A stretch of DNA of 32,547 bases from Anthropogastromicrobium aceti (GTDB lineage: Bacteria > Bacillota > Clostridia > Lachnospirales > Lachnospiraceae): the NCBI RefSeq assembly GCF_025567095.1, contig NZ_JAOQJH010000034.1; one strand, 5' to 3'. Below the pieces are notes generated by a model. That model did not search any database. It was given only the letters and a program-made list of their open reading frames with translations, and was not told where the DNA came from. The position numbers were made by a program, and so were the translations under genes. Positions 15,341-23,147 of the stretch are shown here, one piece after another. Position 1 is the first letter of the stretch; each line of letters begins with the position of its first letter.

Positions 15341-17122
15341 TTAATACAGCGGTCCATAGTTCTTGCATGCCGCATAATCAGCTGCCTGAACATCCTGCGT
15401 TCCAAAGCTTGCCCATGAATGCGGACGGAAGACCTTCTCCTTCTCTACATTATGCATTGTTACCGGAATGCGAAGCATACTTGCCAGTGTAATCAAATCT
15501 GCACCAACATGTCCGTATACTGTAACTCCGTGGTTTGCACCCCAGTTTGCCATTACGCTGTAAACATCGGTAAATGCGCCCTCACCTGTAAGTCTCGGGC
15601 AGAACCATGTAGTAGGCCATGTCGGATCGGTACGCTTATCAATCGGATTGTGAATCTCATCAGGCAGATCTGCTGTCCAGCCCTCTGCGATCTGAAGCAC
15701 TGGGCCAACTCCGTCAATAATATTAAAACGAAGCATCGTTACAGGCATTTCAGCGTGGCACCGGAAATGGCTTGAATAGCCGCCGCCGCGGAAATATTCA
15801 TAATCTGCTCTGCACCAGTCAGTTGCTTCAAGACAATTCTTGATATCCTCTTCCTTCATCTCCCAGAATGGCTTCATTACATGATTTCCATTCTCGTCAA
15901 CACATGCGCCAGATCCATCAAGTGCTGTCGCACCAGAATTGATCAGATGGATAAATCCATTTGAAGCTACACCGTCTGGCTTATGTCCAGTTACTCGCTC
16001 ACACGCCTCTGGACTCCAGTATGTACGCACATCATGGAAGCACGGTGCTGAACCAGAAATCAGATTTCCAAGAAGCATTGCAATTCCATTGCATGTATCA
16101 TTTTCTGTTGCAAACGGAGTCGGTGCCTTTGGTCCATTCCAGTCAAATGTGGAAGCTAAAATTGCCTCTGTAAAGTCGGCATTTGGCAGCCAGTCTGTCC
16201 ACTGTCTCTGTCCCTGGAAGCCACCGGCAACTGCATTTCGTCCCAGTGCCTCTTCATGCCATCCAAGCTCATCAAGACGCGTATTTCCATAAAGAATATC
16301 ACGCATAATAAGAGTCATCTTTACAATAAATTCCCAGTCCTTATCAGGAGCAATTACCTTTGATTTTGTAATAACATCTGGGAAATTTTTACCTGCATTC
16401 TTATCAAAACCTTCTCTGCAGTTTTCCTTTACCCATGCAAGAGCTCTCTCATACTCTTCGTGATCATAAATTCCGATAGTGATACGGCGAAGAATCTCAA
16501 CCTCATCAACCCACTCTGCACGAATGCCGAAATATTTCTGAAGTACATCTGCATCACAGAAGCTTCCTGCAATTCCCATAGTTACTGCACCGATATTAAT
16601 ATATGCTTTATTACGCATCCAGCCTGCTGCAACTGCGCCTCGTGCGAAACGAAGAATTTTTTCTGCTACATCAGCAGGAATGGAAGTATCGTTTGCATCC
16701 TGAACATCATGTCCATAGATGGAAAATGCCGGCAGACCACGCTGTGCATGTGCTGCCAAAACTGCTGCCAAATAAACAGCACCTGGACGCTCTGTTCCAT
16801 TGAATCCCCATACAGCCTTAATTGTAGTTGGATCCATATCAAATGTCTCTGTTCCATAGCACCAACATGGTGTTACAGATAATGTTGCCGTTACGTTCTG
16901 TGTAGAAAACTGCTCTGCAACACGTGCAGCCTCTGCACCGCCTCCAATTGTAGTACATCCAACTACGCACTGTACTGGTGTTCCATCAGGATATTTTAAA
17001 TTCTCAGAGATCAGCTTTGCTGCGTTTTCTGCCATTGCCATAGTCTGAGCTTCAAGACTTTCACGTACACCGCCCCAGCGTCCATCAATAACTGGGCGGA
17101 TTCCAATCTTTGGATATAACAT
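15341..17122 (-). CDS. fucI: L-fucose isomerase
   Basis: 593 aa, the usual length for FucI. It converts L-fucose to L-fuculose with a Mn ion in the active site. Recognisable stretches include the start YPKIGIRPVIDGRWGGVRE, AVWGFNGTERPGAVYLAAVL and GHDVQDANDTSIP, all characteristic of the family. Ribosome site GAGAGGA before the ATG at 17120-17122. Second gene of the fuc operon, 71 bp behind the aldolase gene. It would receive fucose from the intracellular GH29 fucosidase encoded at 7862-9169. The related arabinose isomerase activity of FucI on D-arabinose is possible. Confidence 0.96.
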   Translation of the reverse strand: MLYPKIGIRPVIDGRWGGVRESLEAQTMAMAENAAKLISENLKYPDGTPVQCVVGCTTIGGGAEAARVAEQFSTQNVTATLSVTPCWCYGTETFDMDPTTIKAVWGFNGTERPGAVYLAAVLAAHAQRGLPAFSIYGHDVQDANDTSIPADVAEKILRFARGAVAAGWMRNKAYINIGAVTMGIAGSFCDADVLQKYFGIRAEWVDEVEILRRITIGIYDHEEYERALAWVKENCREGFDKNAGKNFPDVITKSKVIAPDKDWEFIVKMTLIMRDILYGNTRLDELGWHEEALGRNAVAGGFQGQRQWTDWLPNADFTEAILASTFDWNGPKAPTPFATENDTCNGIAMLLGNLISGSAPCFHDVRTYWSPEACERVTGHKPDGVASNGFIHLINSGATALDGSGACVDENGNHVMKPFWEMKEEDIKNCLEATDWCRADYEYFRGGGYSSHFRCHAEMPVTMLRFNIIDGVGPVLQIAEGWTADLPDEIHNPIDKRTDPTWPTTWFCPRLTGEGAFTDVYSVMANWGANHGVTVYGHVGADLITLASMLRIPVTMHNVEKEKVFRPHSWASFGTQDVQAADYAACKNYGPLY

Positions 17123-17193
17123 AAGTATCCTCTCTTTCTATTTATATAGATCTCTATTTTATTCGATAAAATTTTAAATCTTTTTGTCTGCGC

Positions 17194-17901
17194 TTATTTA
17201 TCGGTTGGTTCCCCTTCATCTTTGCGCTCAAACTTTTTATAGCCTGGATGCTTTCCTGTGATATGATAGTAGGAACGCAGATTGATCAGCTTATCGATAT
17301 TCTTGCGGTCAATATCGTAGCTGCCGCCAAGCAAAATTGCATTAAGCGTAATCTTTGCCCACAGCTCAAGACTTTCCATTCTATAATAAGCAGTAATTAC
17401 ATCACTTCCAACGGCTAATGCACCATGATTTTCAAGAAGCATTACATCATGCTCGTTTAAATATGGCTCGATTGCGTCCGGCACCTCTGTTGTACTCGGT
17501 GTTCCATATGGTGTAAGCGGAACAGCTCCAATCGCAGCTACATCCTCGATCATGTTATACATATCCATCGGTCTGTGTGCAACTGCAAAACCAGTTGCTG
17601 TCGGCGGATGTGCATGTACAACTGCCCTTACATCGTCGCGTTTTTCGTAGCATCTCATATGCATCTTAATCTCACTTGACGGACGCAGTCCCGGTGCTCC
17701 CTCTAAAATGTTTCCTGATGCATCGATACGAAGCAGCTTATCTGGTGTGATAAAGCTCTTGCTCATTCCAGTTGGTGTTGCAAGAAATGTTCCGTCATCC
17801 AAACGTACACTTACATTTCCATCGTTTGCTGCAACCCAGCCCAACTGCCACATTTTGTGACACACATCACAAATTTGGTCTTTAATCTCGTCGATCTGCA
17901 T
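17194..17901 (-). CDS. fucA: L-fuculose-phosphate aldolase
   Basis: 235 aa from the chosen start. A class II aldolase that splits L-fuculose-1-phosphate into DHAP and L-lactaldehyde. Zinc and catalytic residues are visible: SSE (E77), HAHPP (H96, H98) and ENHGA (H159), with the substrate-phosphate loop ANDGNVSVR at 25-33. I chose the ATG at 17899-17901 because AGGAGG lies seven bases before it; two upstream ATGs are too close to, or before, that ribosome site. First gene of the operon fucA-fucI-thioredoxin/CcdA. The kinase that makes its substrate (FucK) is not in the window. Related aldolases act on rhamnulose-1-phosphate, but the neighbouring fucI supports fuculose. Confidence 0.92.
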   Translation of the reverse strand: MQIDEIKDQICDVCHKMWQLGWVAANDGNVSVRLDDGTFLATPTGMSKSFITPDKLLRIDASGNILEGAPGLRPSSEIKMHMRCYEKRDDVRAVVHAHPPTATGFAVAHRPMDMYNMIEDVAAIGAVPLTPYGTPSTTEVPDAIEPYLNEHDVMLLENHGALAVGSDVITAYYRMESLELWAKITLNAILLGGSYDIDRKNIDKLINLRSYYHITGKHPGYKKFERKDEGEPTDK

Positions 17902-17979
17902 TTTCATCCCTCCTATTTTCATTGATATCACTTCCCGTCAGACACATCTGGCGAGAATCTTTACAAACCTTCTATCCTG

Positions 17980-18008
17980 ATTATACATTTCATTTTCGTT
18001 TATGTCAT
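17980..18008 (-). promoter_or_regulatory. Promoter of the fuc operon
   Basis: Minus-sense ATGACA (18003-18008) and TATAAT (17980-17985) are separated by 17 bp, about 80 bp before the fucA start. Confidence 0.55.
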
Positions 18009-18048
18009 TGTTTATCATGATTATCTATTGGATTATATTGATATTTTG

Positions 18049-18083
18049 TTGTTTTTGCTGTATAATCATTTTGTTTTTGCTGT
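18049..18083. promoter_or_regulatory. Pair of 13-bp direct repeats, likely AraC-family operator
   Basis: TTGTTTTTGCTGT occurs exactly at 18049-18061 and 18071-18083, a 22-bp offset or two helical turns. Direct repeats at this spacing are typical of AraC/XylS binding. The site lies 40-80 bp upstream of the fuc operon -35 and about 105 bp before the divergent AraC-family gene, so it could serve both. Confidence 0.55.
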
Positions 18084-18187
18084 TATTTTTCCCAAGTTTG
18101 TCCAGGCAAACCTATATTTTCTAGTTTATGTTGATAAGTGCACAAAAATATTTAAGTATGTGCCCATTTATTTATGAAAGGATTTAT

Positions 18188-19057
18188 ATGAAATTTTTAG
18201 CTTCGCATGAGAACACAGCCAGAGGAACCTCTGGTTTTCCAATTGAATTGTACTATGTTGATAGAAGCCATCCCCGATATGAAATGCCCTTTCACTGGCA
18301 CCTTGAACATGAGATTATGCTTGTGTTAAGCGGAAGCTTCTCTTTGTCAGTTGATGGAAAAACTAAGACCTTACATAAGGGTGATACTGCCATCATTTCT
18401 GCCGGAGCCGTCCACGGCGGTGTTCCCGATAACTGCATCTATGAGTGTCTCGTATTTGACACCAGCCGCTTTATGGAAAGCAGCAGCGCACTGCTTCACA
18501 GAAAGTACTGCGACTTTTTTGATACTGATACGCTTATTTATCCTTTTTTTGAAAATGGTACTCGCTACAGTGAACTGATATGTCAGATGTTTGAGGTAAT
18601 GGATAAGCGTCAAACCGGCTACGAATTTTTTACGGTCGGACTTATGTGGCAGCTATTTGGTCAAATTCTGCATGATCACTCCTATACTGTCACTGATATG
18701 GCTGAGCGCAAAAATGCAAAGAGTACCGAACAAATTAAAACGGTACTAAATTATATTAGAAAAAATTATGCCTCACGCCTGACACTTGCTGATCTTGCTG
18801 ATGTTTTAAATCTCTCTTCTGAACATTTCTGTCGATTGTTTCACTCAATTACAGGAAAATCTCCTATTGATTATTTAAATTATTACAGAATTGAATGTGC
18901 CTGTGAGCTTTTATCTTCTTCCAAAAAAAGTATCACAGAAGTCGCCTACTCATGTGGCTTTAATGATCTAAGTTACTTTAACCGCATCTTCAAACGATAC
19001 AAAAAGGTGACACCAGGTCATTACCAAAAGACTATGCTCTCCAAAAAAACAGAATAA
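18188..19057 (+). CDS. AraC-family transcriptional regulator
   Basis: 289 aa from the chosen start. An N-terminal cupin-like sensor domain (about 25-110, with FHWHLEHEIMLVLSGSF and KGDTAIISAGAVHG) binds a small ligand in this family. The C-terminal double helix-turn-helix (about 190-285) ends with the signature EVAYSCGFNDLSYFNRIFKR. The ATG at 18188 has AAAGGA six to seven bases before it; the upstream ATG at 18128 lacks a site. It is divergent from fucA, with a direct-repeat operator candidate in the shared region, so it most likely controls fucose genes, perhaps in response to fucose or fuculose. The link to the ligand is inference. Confidence 0.88.
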   Translation: MKFLASHENTARGTSGFPIELYYVDRSHPRYEMPFHWHLEHEIMLVLSGSFSLSVDGKTKTLHKGDTAIISAGAVHGGVPDNCIYECLVFDTSRFMESSSALLHRKYCDFFDTDTLIYPFFENGTRYSELICQMFEVMDKRQTGYEFFTVGLMWQLFGQILHDHSYTVTDMAERKNAKSTEQIKTVLNYIRKNYASRLTLADLADVLNLSSEHFCRLFHSITGKSPIDYLNYYRIECACELLSSSKKSITEVAYSCGFNDLSYFNRIFKRYKKVTPGHYQKTMLSKKTE

Positions 19058-19063
19058 AAAATA

Positions 19064-19103
19064 ACCCCATGAGCAAAATAATCACGTTTTTGCTCATGGA
19101 GTT
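19064..19103. terminator. Convergent terminator between araC-type and serpin genes
   Basis: CCATGAGCAAAA (19067-19078) pairs exactly with 19088-19099. In the minus direction a GGTTATTTTTTATT run follows, a good terminator for the serpin gene. On the plus strand no T-run follows, so it ends the regulator transcript less clearly. Confidence 0.7.
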
Positions 19104-19117
19104 CTGACTAACTATAT

Positions 19118-20521
19118 TTACTTAAGGTTGTACACGCATCCCTCAAAAAGCTTTAAGCCTGTCTGTGTATTAGAAATTGTAAAGTAAAATGGATGATCCA
19201 TGTTCATCTCAACTATATCATCCTCTGGTAAAAGTGCCATTGCTTCCATAAGCGCCATGGTTACTGCTGCTGCCTCAGTTCCGTTTTCATCATTTTTAAT
19301 TGCTGTTTTATGATAGATTGATCCGGCTGCCATCTCTTCATCTGTAAGTCTGTCATAAATACAGCCATCAAAAATTGCCTCTAGTCCAAGTTCTTTTAAT
19401 ATATCTTTTAATTCTTTTCCATATTTCATCTCAAACTTTGGCATTGAAAGAGAAACCTCGCGACTATCCCACTCTTGCTTATCTGCCTCAAGCCCAAGCT
19501 GATAGAGATAATCTTTTTCGCTCCATTTGTCAGCCACTACGCTGTCCTTTGGCAGATAAACCGTCATCTCACAGCCACCATGGTAAGGCAGACGAATCAT
19601 CTGATACTCATCATTTTCTGCATATTCAAAATGATCCTGCTGATGCATCATATCCACAGATGTATCACCCTCTTTTCCATGGAAGATCTGTTTGTCTGTT
19701 AACTCTTTTTCAAATGCATTTACCCATGCAGCCTTAAAATAAACAGCATTTAAAAGTGTCATTCGAATACTCGGATCCATTGGTTCATCAAGAATTGATG
19801 GAATCAGCCCGTGCGTCTTCTCATTGACCCAATCATTGATTTCATTCATTGTTTCTGCTGACGATAAATCACAGCGCTTTAGTGATGCCTGATATGTATT
19901 TGAAAGTATATCCGCCAGATCGTCAAATGAAGATGACATCTTCATTTTCTCGTCCACATACATGGCATTTGCTGTTTCTAAAATTGACTTTGGAATGCTG
20001 TAATCATCACTTTCTACACTCACTACTTCCTCTGATGAATCTGATGACGCTTCATCTTCTTCATCTTCCTGATTTTCCTTATTTGTTCCAAGAATCGCTG
20101 CCAGTTCTTCCTGCGCTGCTAAAATCTCACTCTCACTCATATTGTTTAAGTCAAGAAATTCTTTTAACTGCTCAATCTGTCCACCGCTTTCAGAACAGTG
20201 ACTAAGAAGCGTCAGTGCTGTTGCAATACTATAGGAAGAAATAAATACATTTTTATTCTCTGCCGTAAGCTTTTCCATTAACATTGATCCGATGCGGTTA
20301 TCTGCCTGCACAATCGTATCGACATAATTTTGCTTTCCCTGATCCACAGGATATTCCTCATCCTCAAGCGTTGGAATTTCGATCAAATCATCATGAGAGC
20401 CTGCCGTTGTTTCTTCCACAGTCTCATTGCCCCATACAGGTGCGGCTGCCTGCATCACCTGTGAGCATGCCATCATCATTCCCATTGCAGCTGTCAGTCT
20501 CATTAAATTCTTTCTTCTCAT
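19118..20521 (-). CDS. Secreted serpin (serine protease inhibitor)
   Basis: 467 aa. The signal region ends MMMACS, so it may be cut as an ordinary secreted protein or anchored at C19. The serpin core runs from about 65 to 467, with NVFISSYSIATALTLL, MTLLNAVYFKAAWVNAF and the C-terminal DHPFYFTISNTQTG. The inhibitory hinge NDENGTEAAAV is intact at 410-420. Counting from G414 as P15 places P1 at M428 and P1' at A429, which predicts elastase- or chymotrypsin-like targets. The loop after P1' is a few residues longer than in alpha-1-antitrypsin, so P1 is uncertain. A very acidic insert (about 148-173) interrupts the core. An ECF-type promoter precedes it, and an ECF sigma operon lies upstream. Confidence 0.9.
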   Translation of the reverse strand: MRRKNLMRLTAAMGMMMACSQVMQAAAPVWGNETVEETTAGSHDDLIEIPTLEDEEYPVDQGKQNYVDTIVQADNRIGSMLMEKLTAENKNVFISSYSIATALTLLSHCSESGGQIEQLKEFLDLNNMSESEILAAQEELAAILGTNKENQEDEEDEASSDSSEEVVSVESDDYSIPKSILETANAMYVDEKMKMSSSFDDLADILSNTYQASLKRCDLSSAETMNEINDWVNEKTHGLIPSILDEPMDPSIRMTLLNAVYFKAAWVNAFEKELTDKQIFHGKEGDTSVDMMHQQDHFEYAENDEYQMIRLPYHGGCEMTVYLPKDSVVADKWSEKDYLYQLGLEADKQEWDSREVSLSMPKFEMKYGKELKDILKELGLEAIFDGCIYDRLTDEEMAAGSIYHKTAIKNDENGTEAAAVTMALMEAMALLPEDDIVEMNMDHPFYFTISNTQTGLKLFEGCVYNLK

Positions 20522-20616
20522 ATCATTATCCTGCCTTTCCTAATATGATGTACTCCTTTGATACCAGATTACTTTCACAAAATTTTATTTAAGACTTTTA
20601 TGTCTTCACTCTTTAA

Positions 20617-20642
20617 GACGGAAAATTAGATGTAAGGTTACA
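20617..20642 (-). promoter_or_regulatory. ECF-type promoter of the serpin gene
   Basis: Minus-sense TGTAAC (20637-20642) and CGTC (20617-20620) are separated by exactly 16 bp. This closely fits the Bacillota ECF pattern TGAAAC-N16-CGTC. It lies about 95 bp before the serpin start and directly after the sigma/anti-sigma genes. Confidence 0.6.
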
Positions 20643-20665
20643 CATTCTGAAAAAAATTTTATCAA

Positions 20666-21262
20666 TTAATCCACAACTGTGACTATGCCCATGCCGCAGA
20701 TCGTATCTGCTGCTGCCTGCACGACTTTTCGCAGCGTATCAGCCTGCAAAGTATAGGAAACATTATTTTGTTCAAATGAAGCGAAAAAATAACTAGAACC
20801 TTCTTTTTTATAAAAGAATACATCTATCCCACCAATACTCGTAGCTGGCAATTCATTATGTGATGTCTCATCTTCACTGATCTGACTTTTTGTTTCTTTT
20901 CCCAATGTGATCGTTGAAACCGAAAGTGTATTTTTATCTTCAGGTTCCGCGTAAGCCTCTGCCTCCGCCAGTGTTTCACTTCCCTCGAGCGCTAAGATTT
21001 CCTTTTCATATTCGCTTTCTGTATACGCAGCCATCATCAGCGCGCCATCTGTTTGATCTTTTTTTGCCGTGATCTTTCTTCCCATAACTGTTCCTGCGGT
21101 GAAAATACAAATGCCCGCGGCTGCTGTAAGTGCTGTCCTCAAAAAAATCACTTTTCCATTTATTTTTTTCTGTTTTTCTTCTTTTAACTGTTCTAATCCA
21201 GCTTCCTCTATAAGGTCATCATCCACAAAGCGCAAGCTGTCTAACAAATCCTTTTCTGTCAT
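20666..21262 (-). CDS. Single-pass membrane protein, probable anti-sigma factor
   Basis: About 198 aa. A cytoplasmic N-terminus containing SLRFVDDDLIEEAG, a pattern I associate with small Bacillota anti-sigma proteins, is followed by one membrane segment (about 38-58) and an extracytoplasmic domain rich in Glu early and with VFFYKKEGSSYFFASF later. The ATG at 21260-21262 overlaps the sigma gene's stop as ATGA, so the two are translationally coupled; a TTG six bases upstream is an alternative. Position directly behind an ECF sigma gene and before a promoter of ECF type supports the anti-sigma role, but no catalogued domain could be confirmed by eye. Confidence 0.7.
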   Translation of the reverse strand: MTEKDLLDSLRFVDDDLIEEAGLEQLKEEKQKKINGKVIFLRTALTAAAGICIFTAGTVMGRKITAKKDQTDGALMMAAYTESEYEKEILALEGSETLAEAEAYAEPEDKNTLSVSTITLGKETKSQISEDETSHNELPATSIGGIDVFFYKKEGSSYFFASFEQNNVSYTLQADTLRKVVQAAADTICGMGIVTVVD

Positions 21263-21819
21263 ATCCAAATGCCCTCACTTTCCAGATATTTTTTTAACCG
21301 CCCACGTATTCTATGCAGCCTCACCTTTGCACTGCTCTCACTTATCTGCATCTGCTGCGCCAGATCTTTTATGCTCACACCATACCAATAGCGTTTCATA
21401 AATAAAAGTCTGTCCTGCTTTGACTGTGTCCTCAAAAAAGCTGTTATATTCTGTCCGATCTGTTCCCCCTGCACCTTATCTTCATTGCGTGAATCTGGAA
21501 TGCACTGCTGCATTTCATGCGTAAGCTCAACTACCAAAGCACTTCGCTTTTGCGCATTTTTATGATCTAGCACATCAAAACATAAAAAGCGGCATATCTT
21601 TGCAAGATACGCAAAGAAAAACTGCGGTCTTGTCGGCGGTATAGAATTCCAGGTTCGAAGATAAGTATCATTGACACATTCCTGTGCATCTTCTCTGTTT
21701 TCCAAAATACCAAATGAGAGTCTGCCAAGCTTTTCCCCATAATGCGTCTGTGTCTCCTCTATTGCTTTTGGATCTCGTTTCCAATACAGCTCTATAATTT
21801 CATCATCCTTTGTCTGCAA
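21259..21819 (-). CDS. ECF-type RNA polymerase sigma factor
   Basis: 186 aa from the chosen start. Region 2 is visible (IEETQTHYGEKLGRLSFGILENREDAQECVNDTYLRTWNSIPP; the -10-recognition part) and region 4 (SKQDRLLFMKRYWYGVSIKD then LAQQMQISESSAKVRLHRIR, the helix-turn-helix for the -35). I chose a TTG start at 21817-21819 because AGGAGGT lies six bases before it; the longer frame from 21888 lacks a site. Overlaps the next gene by four bases. The most likely regulon member in view is the serpin gene with its TGTAAC-N16-CGTC promoter. I find no matching promoter before the sigma gene itself. Confidence 0.9.
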   Translation of the reverse strand: MQTKDDEIIELYWKRDPKAIEETQTHYGEKLGRLSFGILENREDAQECVNDTYLRTWNSIPPTRPQFFFAYLAKICRFLCFDVLDHKNAQKRSALVVELTHEMQQCIPDSRNEDKVQGEQIGQNITAFLRTQSKQDRLLFMKRYWYGVSIKDLAQQMQISESSAKVRLHRIRGRLKKYLESEGIWI

Positions 21820-21937
21820 CCACTTACCTCCTAACTGATACCCGCGAATTGCTCCGTTGCCATGCAACTTTCGCAATTCTAAAAACATTCGGATTCACTG
21901 ATTTTCTTTGAAAATCGCTGCTTCCTCATGTTTTTGT

Positions 21938-22007
21938 GGGTCCCAAGCTCAAAAGCCTTATCGTGCAAGCACGAACGGCTTTTGGAGCTTTTGACCCTGG
22001 TATCATA
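21938..22007. repeat. Dispersed repeat box, copy 2, with nested hairpins
   Basis: The box CTTTTGACCCTGGTATCATA (21988-22007) matches copy 1 exactly. Here it forms part of a long imperfect inverted repeat: GGGTC at 21938 with GACCC at 21993, AAGCTCAAAAGCC (21945-21957) with GGCTTTTGGAGCTT (21977-21990), and an inner TCGTGC/GCACGA hairpin (21961-21974). It lies between the sigma gene and the NifX-SlyD gene, just past the latter's terminator. Confidence 0.65.
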
Positions 22008-22015
22008 AAATGTTC

Positions 22016-22054
22016 AAAAAATGCACCCGTCATTTGACAGATGCATTTTCTTTT
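22016..22054 (-). terminator. Terminator of the NifX-SlyD fusion gene
   Basis: Minus-sense AAAATGCA pairs with TGCATTTT around an inner TGTC/GAC stem, and six T follow directly. It starts just past the stop codon. Confidence 0.7.
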
Positions 22055-22055
22055 C

Positions 22056-22928
22056 TTACGCTTCTACGCTGACAAGCTCAATTGTAAAGTTTAATTCCTT
22101 GCCTGCCATCTCATGGTTTGCATCAAAAGTAATAGTCTTATCATCTTTTGCAACAACCTTAACTGGGAATGGCTGACCAAACTGATTAGACAGATATACC
22201 TGCTGACCTGCCTCAAGTTCCTCTGAACCTGGAAGCTGCGCAATCTCAAGTGTAAAGATTGCAGCTGGATCCGGCATGCCGTATGCTTCCTCTGGCATCA
22301 GATGGATCTCAACAGACTCGCCAACTTCCATATTTGCCACAGCCTGATCAAAACCTTTGATCATCTGACCAACACCGCAGATAAACTCAAGCGGCTCACC
22401 GCGATCATAAGAGGAATCAAACTGTGTTCCGTCATTAAATGTTCCCTTATAATGAGTGCGGCACTTCTTTCCTACATTCTTGCCTTCCATGATTGGCTCT
22501 GGTGTTCCACAGCCGCCGTGGCATCCGCCGCAGCCGCCATCGCAGCCAGACTCTTCACTCTCCTCACCATGACAGCAGTGACCGCCTTCTTCATGATGAT
22601 GATCGCAATTTCCCTCACTGGTGCACTCAAGTGTTCCATTTACGTAGCTTTCGGCAGCCTCATTTACATCACCAGAAACTCCGGCACATACCTTGATTCC
22701 AGCCTCAGAAAGTGCTGCCTGTGCACCGCCTCCAATGCCGCCGCAGATTACAACATCAACTCCTGCATCAGCAAGAAAACCTGCTAACGCACTATGTCCT
22801 GCTCCATTTGATCCAACTACCTCACTTGAAATGATCGCGCCATTCTCCACTTCAAAAATCTTAAAATTCTCTGTTTTTCCAAAATGCTGGAAAACAGATC
22901 CGTTATCATACGTTACTGCAATTTTCAT
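22056..22928 (-). CDS. NifX-type domain fused to SlyD-like FKBP prolyl isomerase
   Basis: 290 aa from the chosen start. Residues 1-98 match the dinitrogenase iron-molybdenum cofactor/NifX-like fold (IAVTYDNGSVFQHFGKTENF, GVDVVICGGIGGGAQAAL). Residues 100-142 form a linker with eight Cys and several His (CTSEGNCDHHHEEGGHCC, then CDGGCGGCHGGC), likely binding metal. Residues 148-290 are SlyD-like FKBP: HYKGTFNDGTQFDSSY, the PEEAYG junction, the insert-in-flap region and the closing NHEMAGKELNFTIEL. SlyD is a prolyl isomerase and metal chaperone, so the fusion suggests metal or cofactor handling. The ATG at 22926-22928 is preceded by GGAAGGAA; an upstream ATG has no site. Monocistronic. Confidence 0.85.
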   Translation of the reverse strand: MKIAVTYDNGSVFQHFGKTENFKIFEVENGAIISSEVVGSNGAGHSALAGFLADAGVDVVICGGIGGGAQAALSEAGIKVCAGVSGDVNEAAESYVNGTLECTSEGNCDHHHEEGGHCCHGEESEESGCDGGCGGCHGGCGTPEPIMEGKNVGKKCRTHYKGTFNDGTQFDSSYDRGEPLEFICGVGQMIKGFDQAVANMEVGESVEIHLMPEEAYGMPDPAAIFTLEIAQLPGSEELEAGQQVYLSNQFGQPFPVKVVAKDDKTITFDANHEMAGKELNFTIELVSVEA

Positions 22929-23147
22929 TTTTAAATTCCTTCCCTGCAATTTTGAACCCTACTGTTTCTATTAAATCGCATATTGTATTGATTATACCCT
23001 GAGACTATCAGCTGCGTCAACCATTTCTTTTTTTGGATTTGCAACCCATTGCTATCAGGGGTTGTTTTTTGCTATAATGACAGTGCTGATTTTATTAAGA
23101 AATTCTTAGGCTTTTTTGAAAAGTCTGCGATAAATGAAAGGAACATT

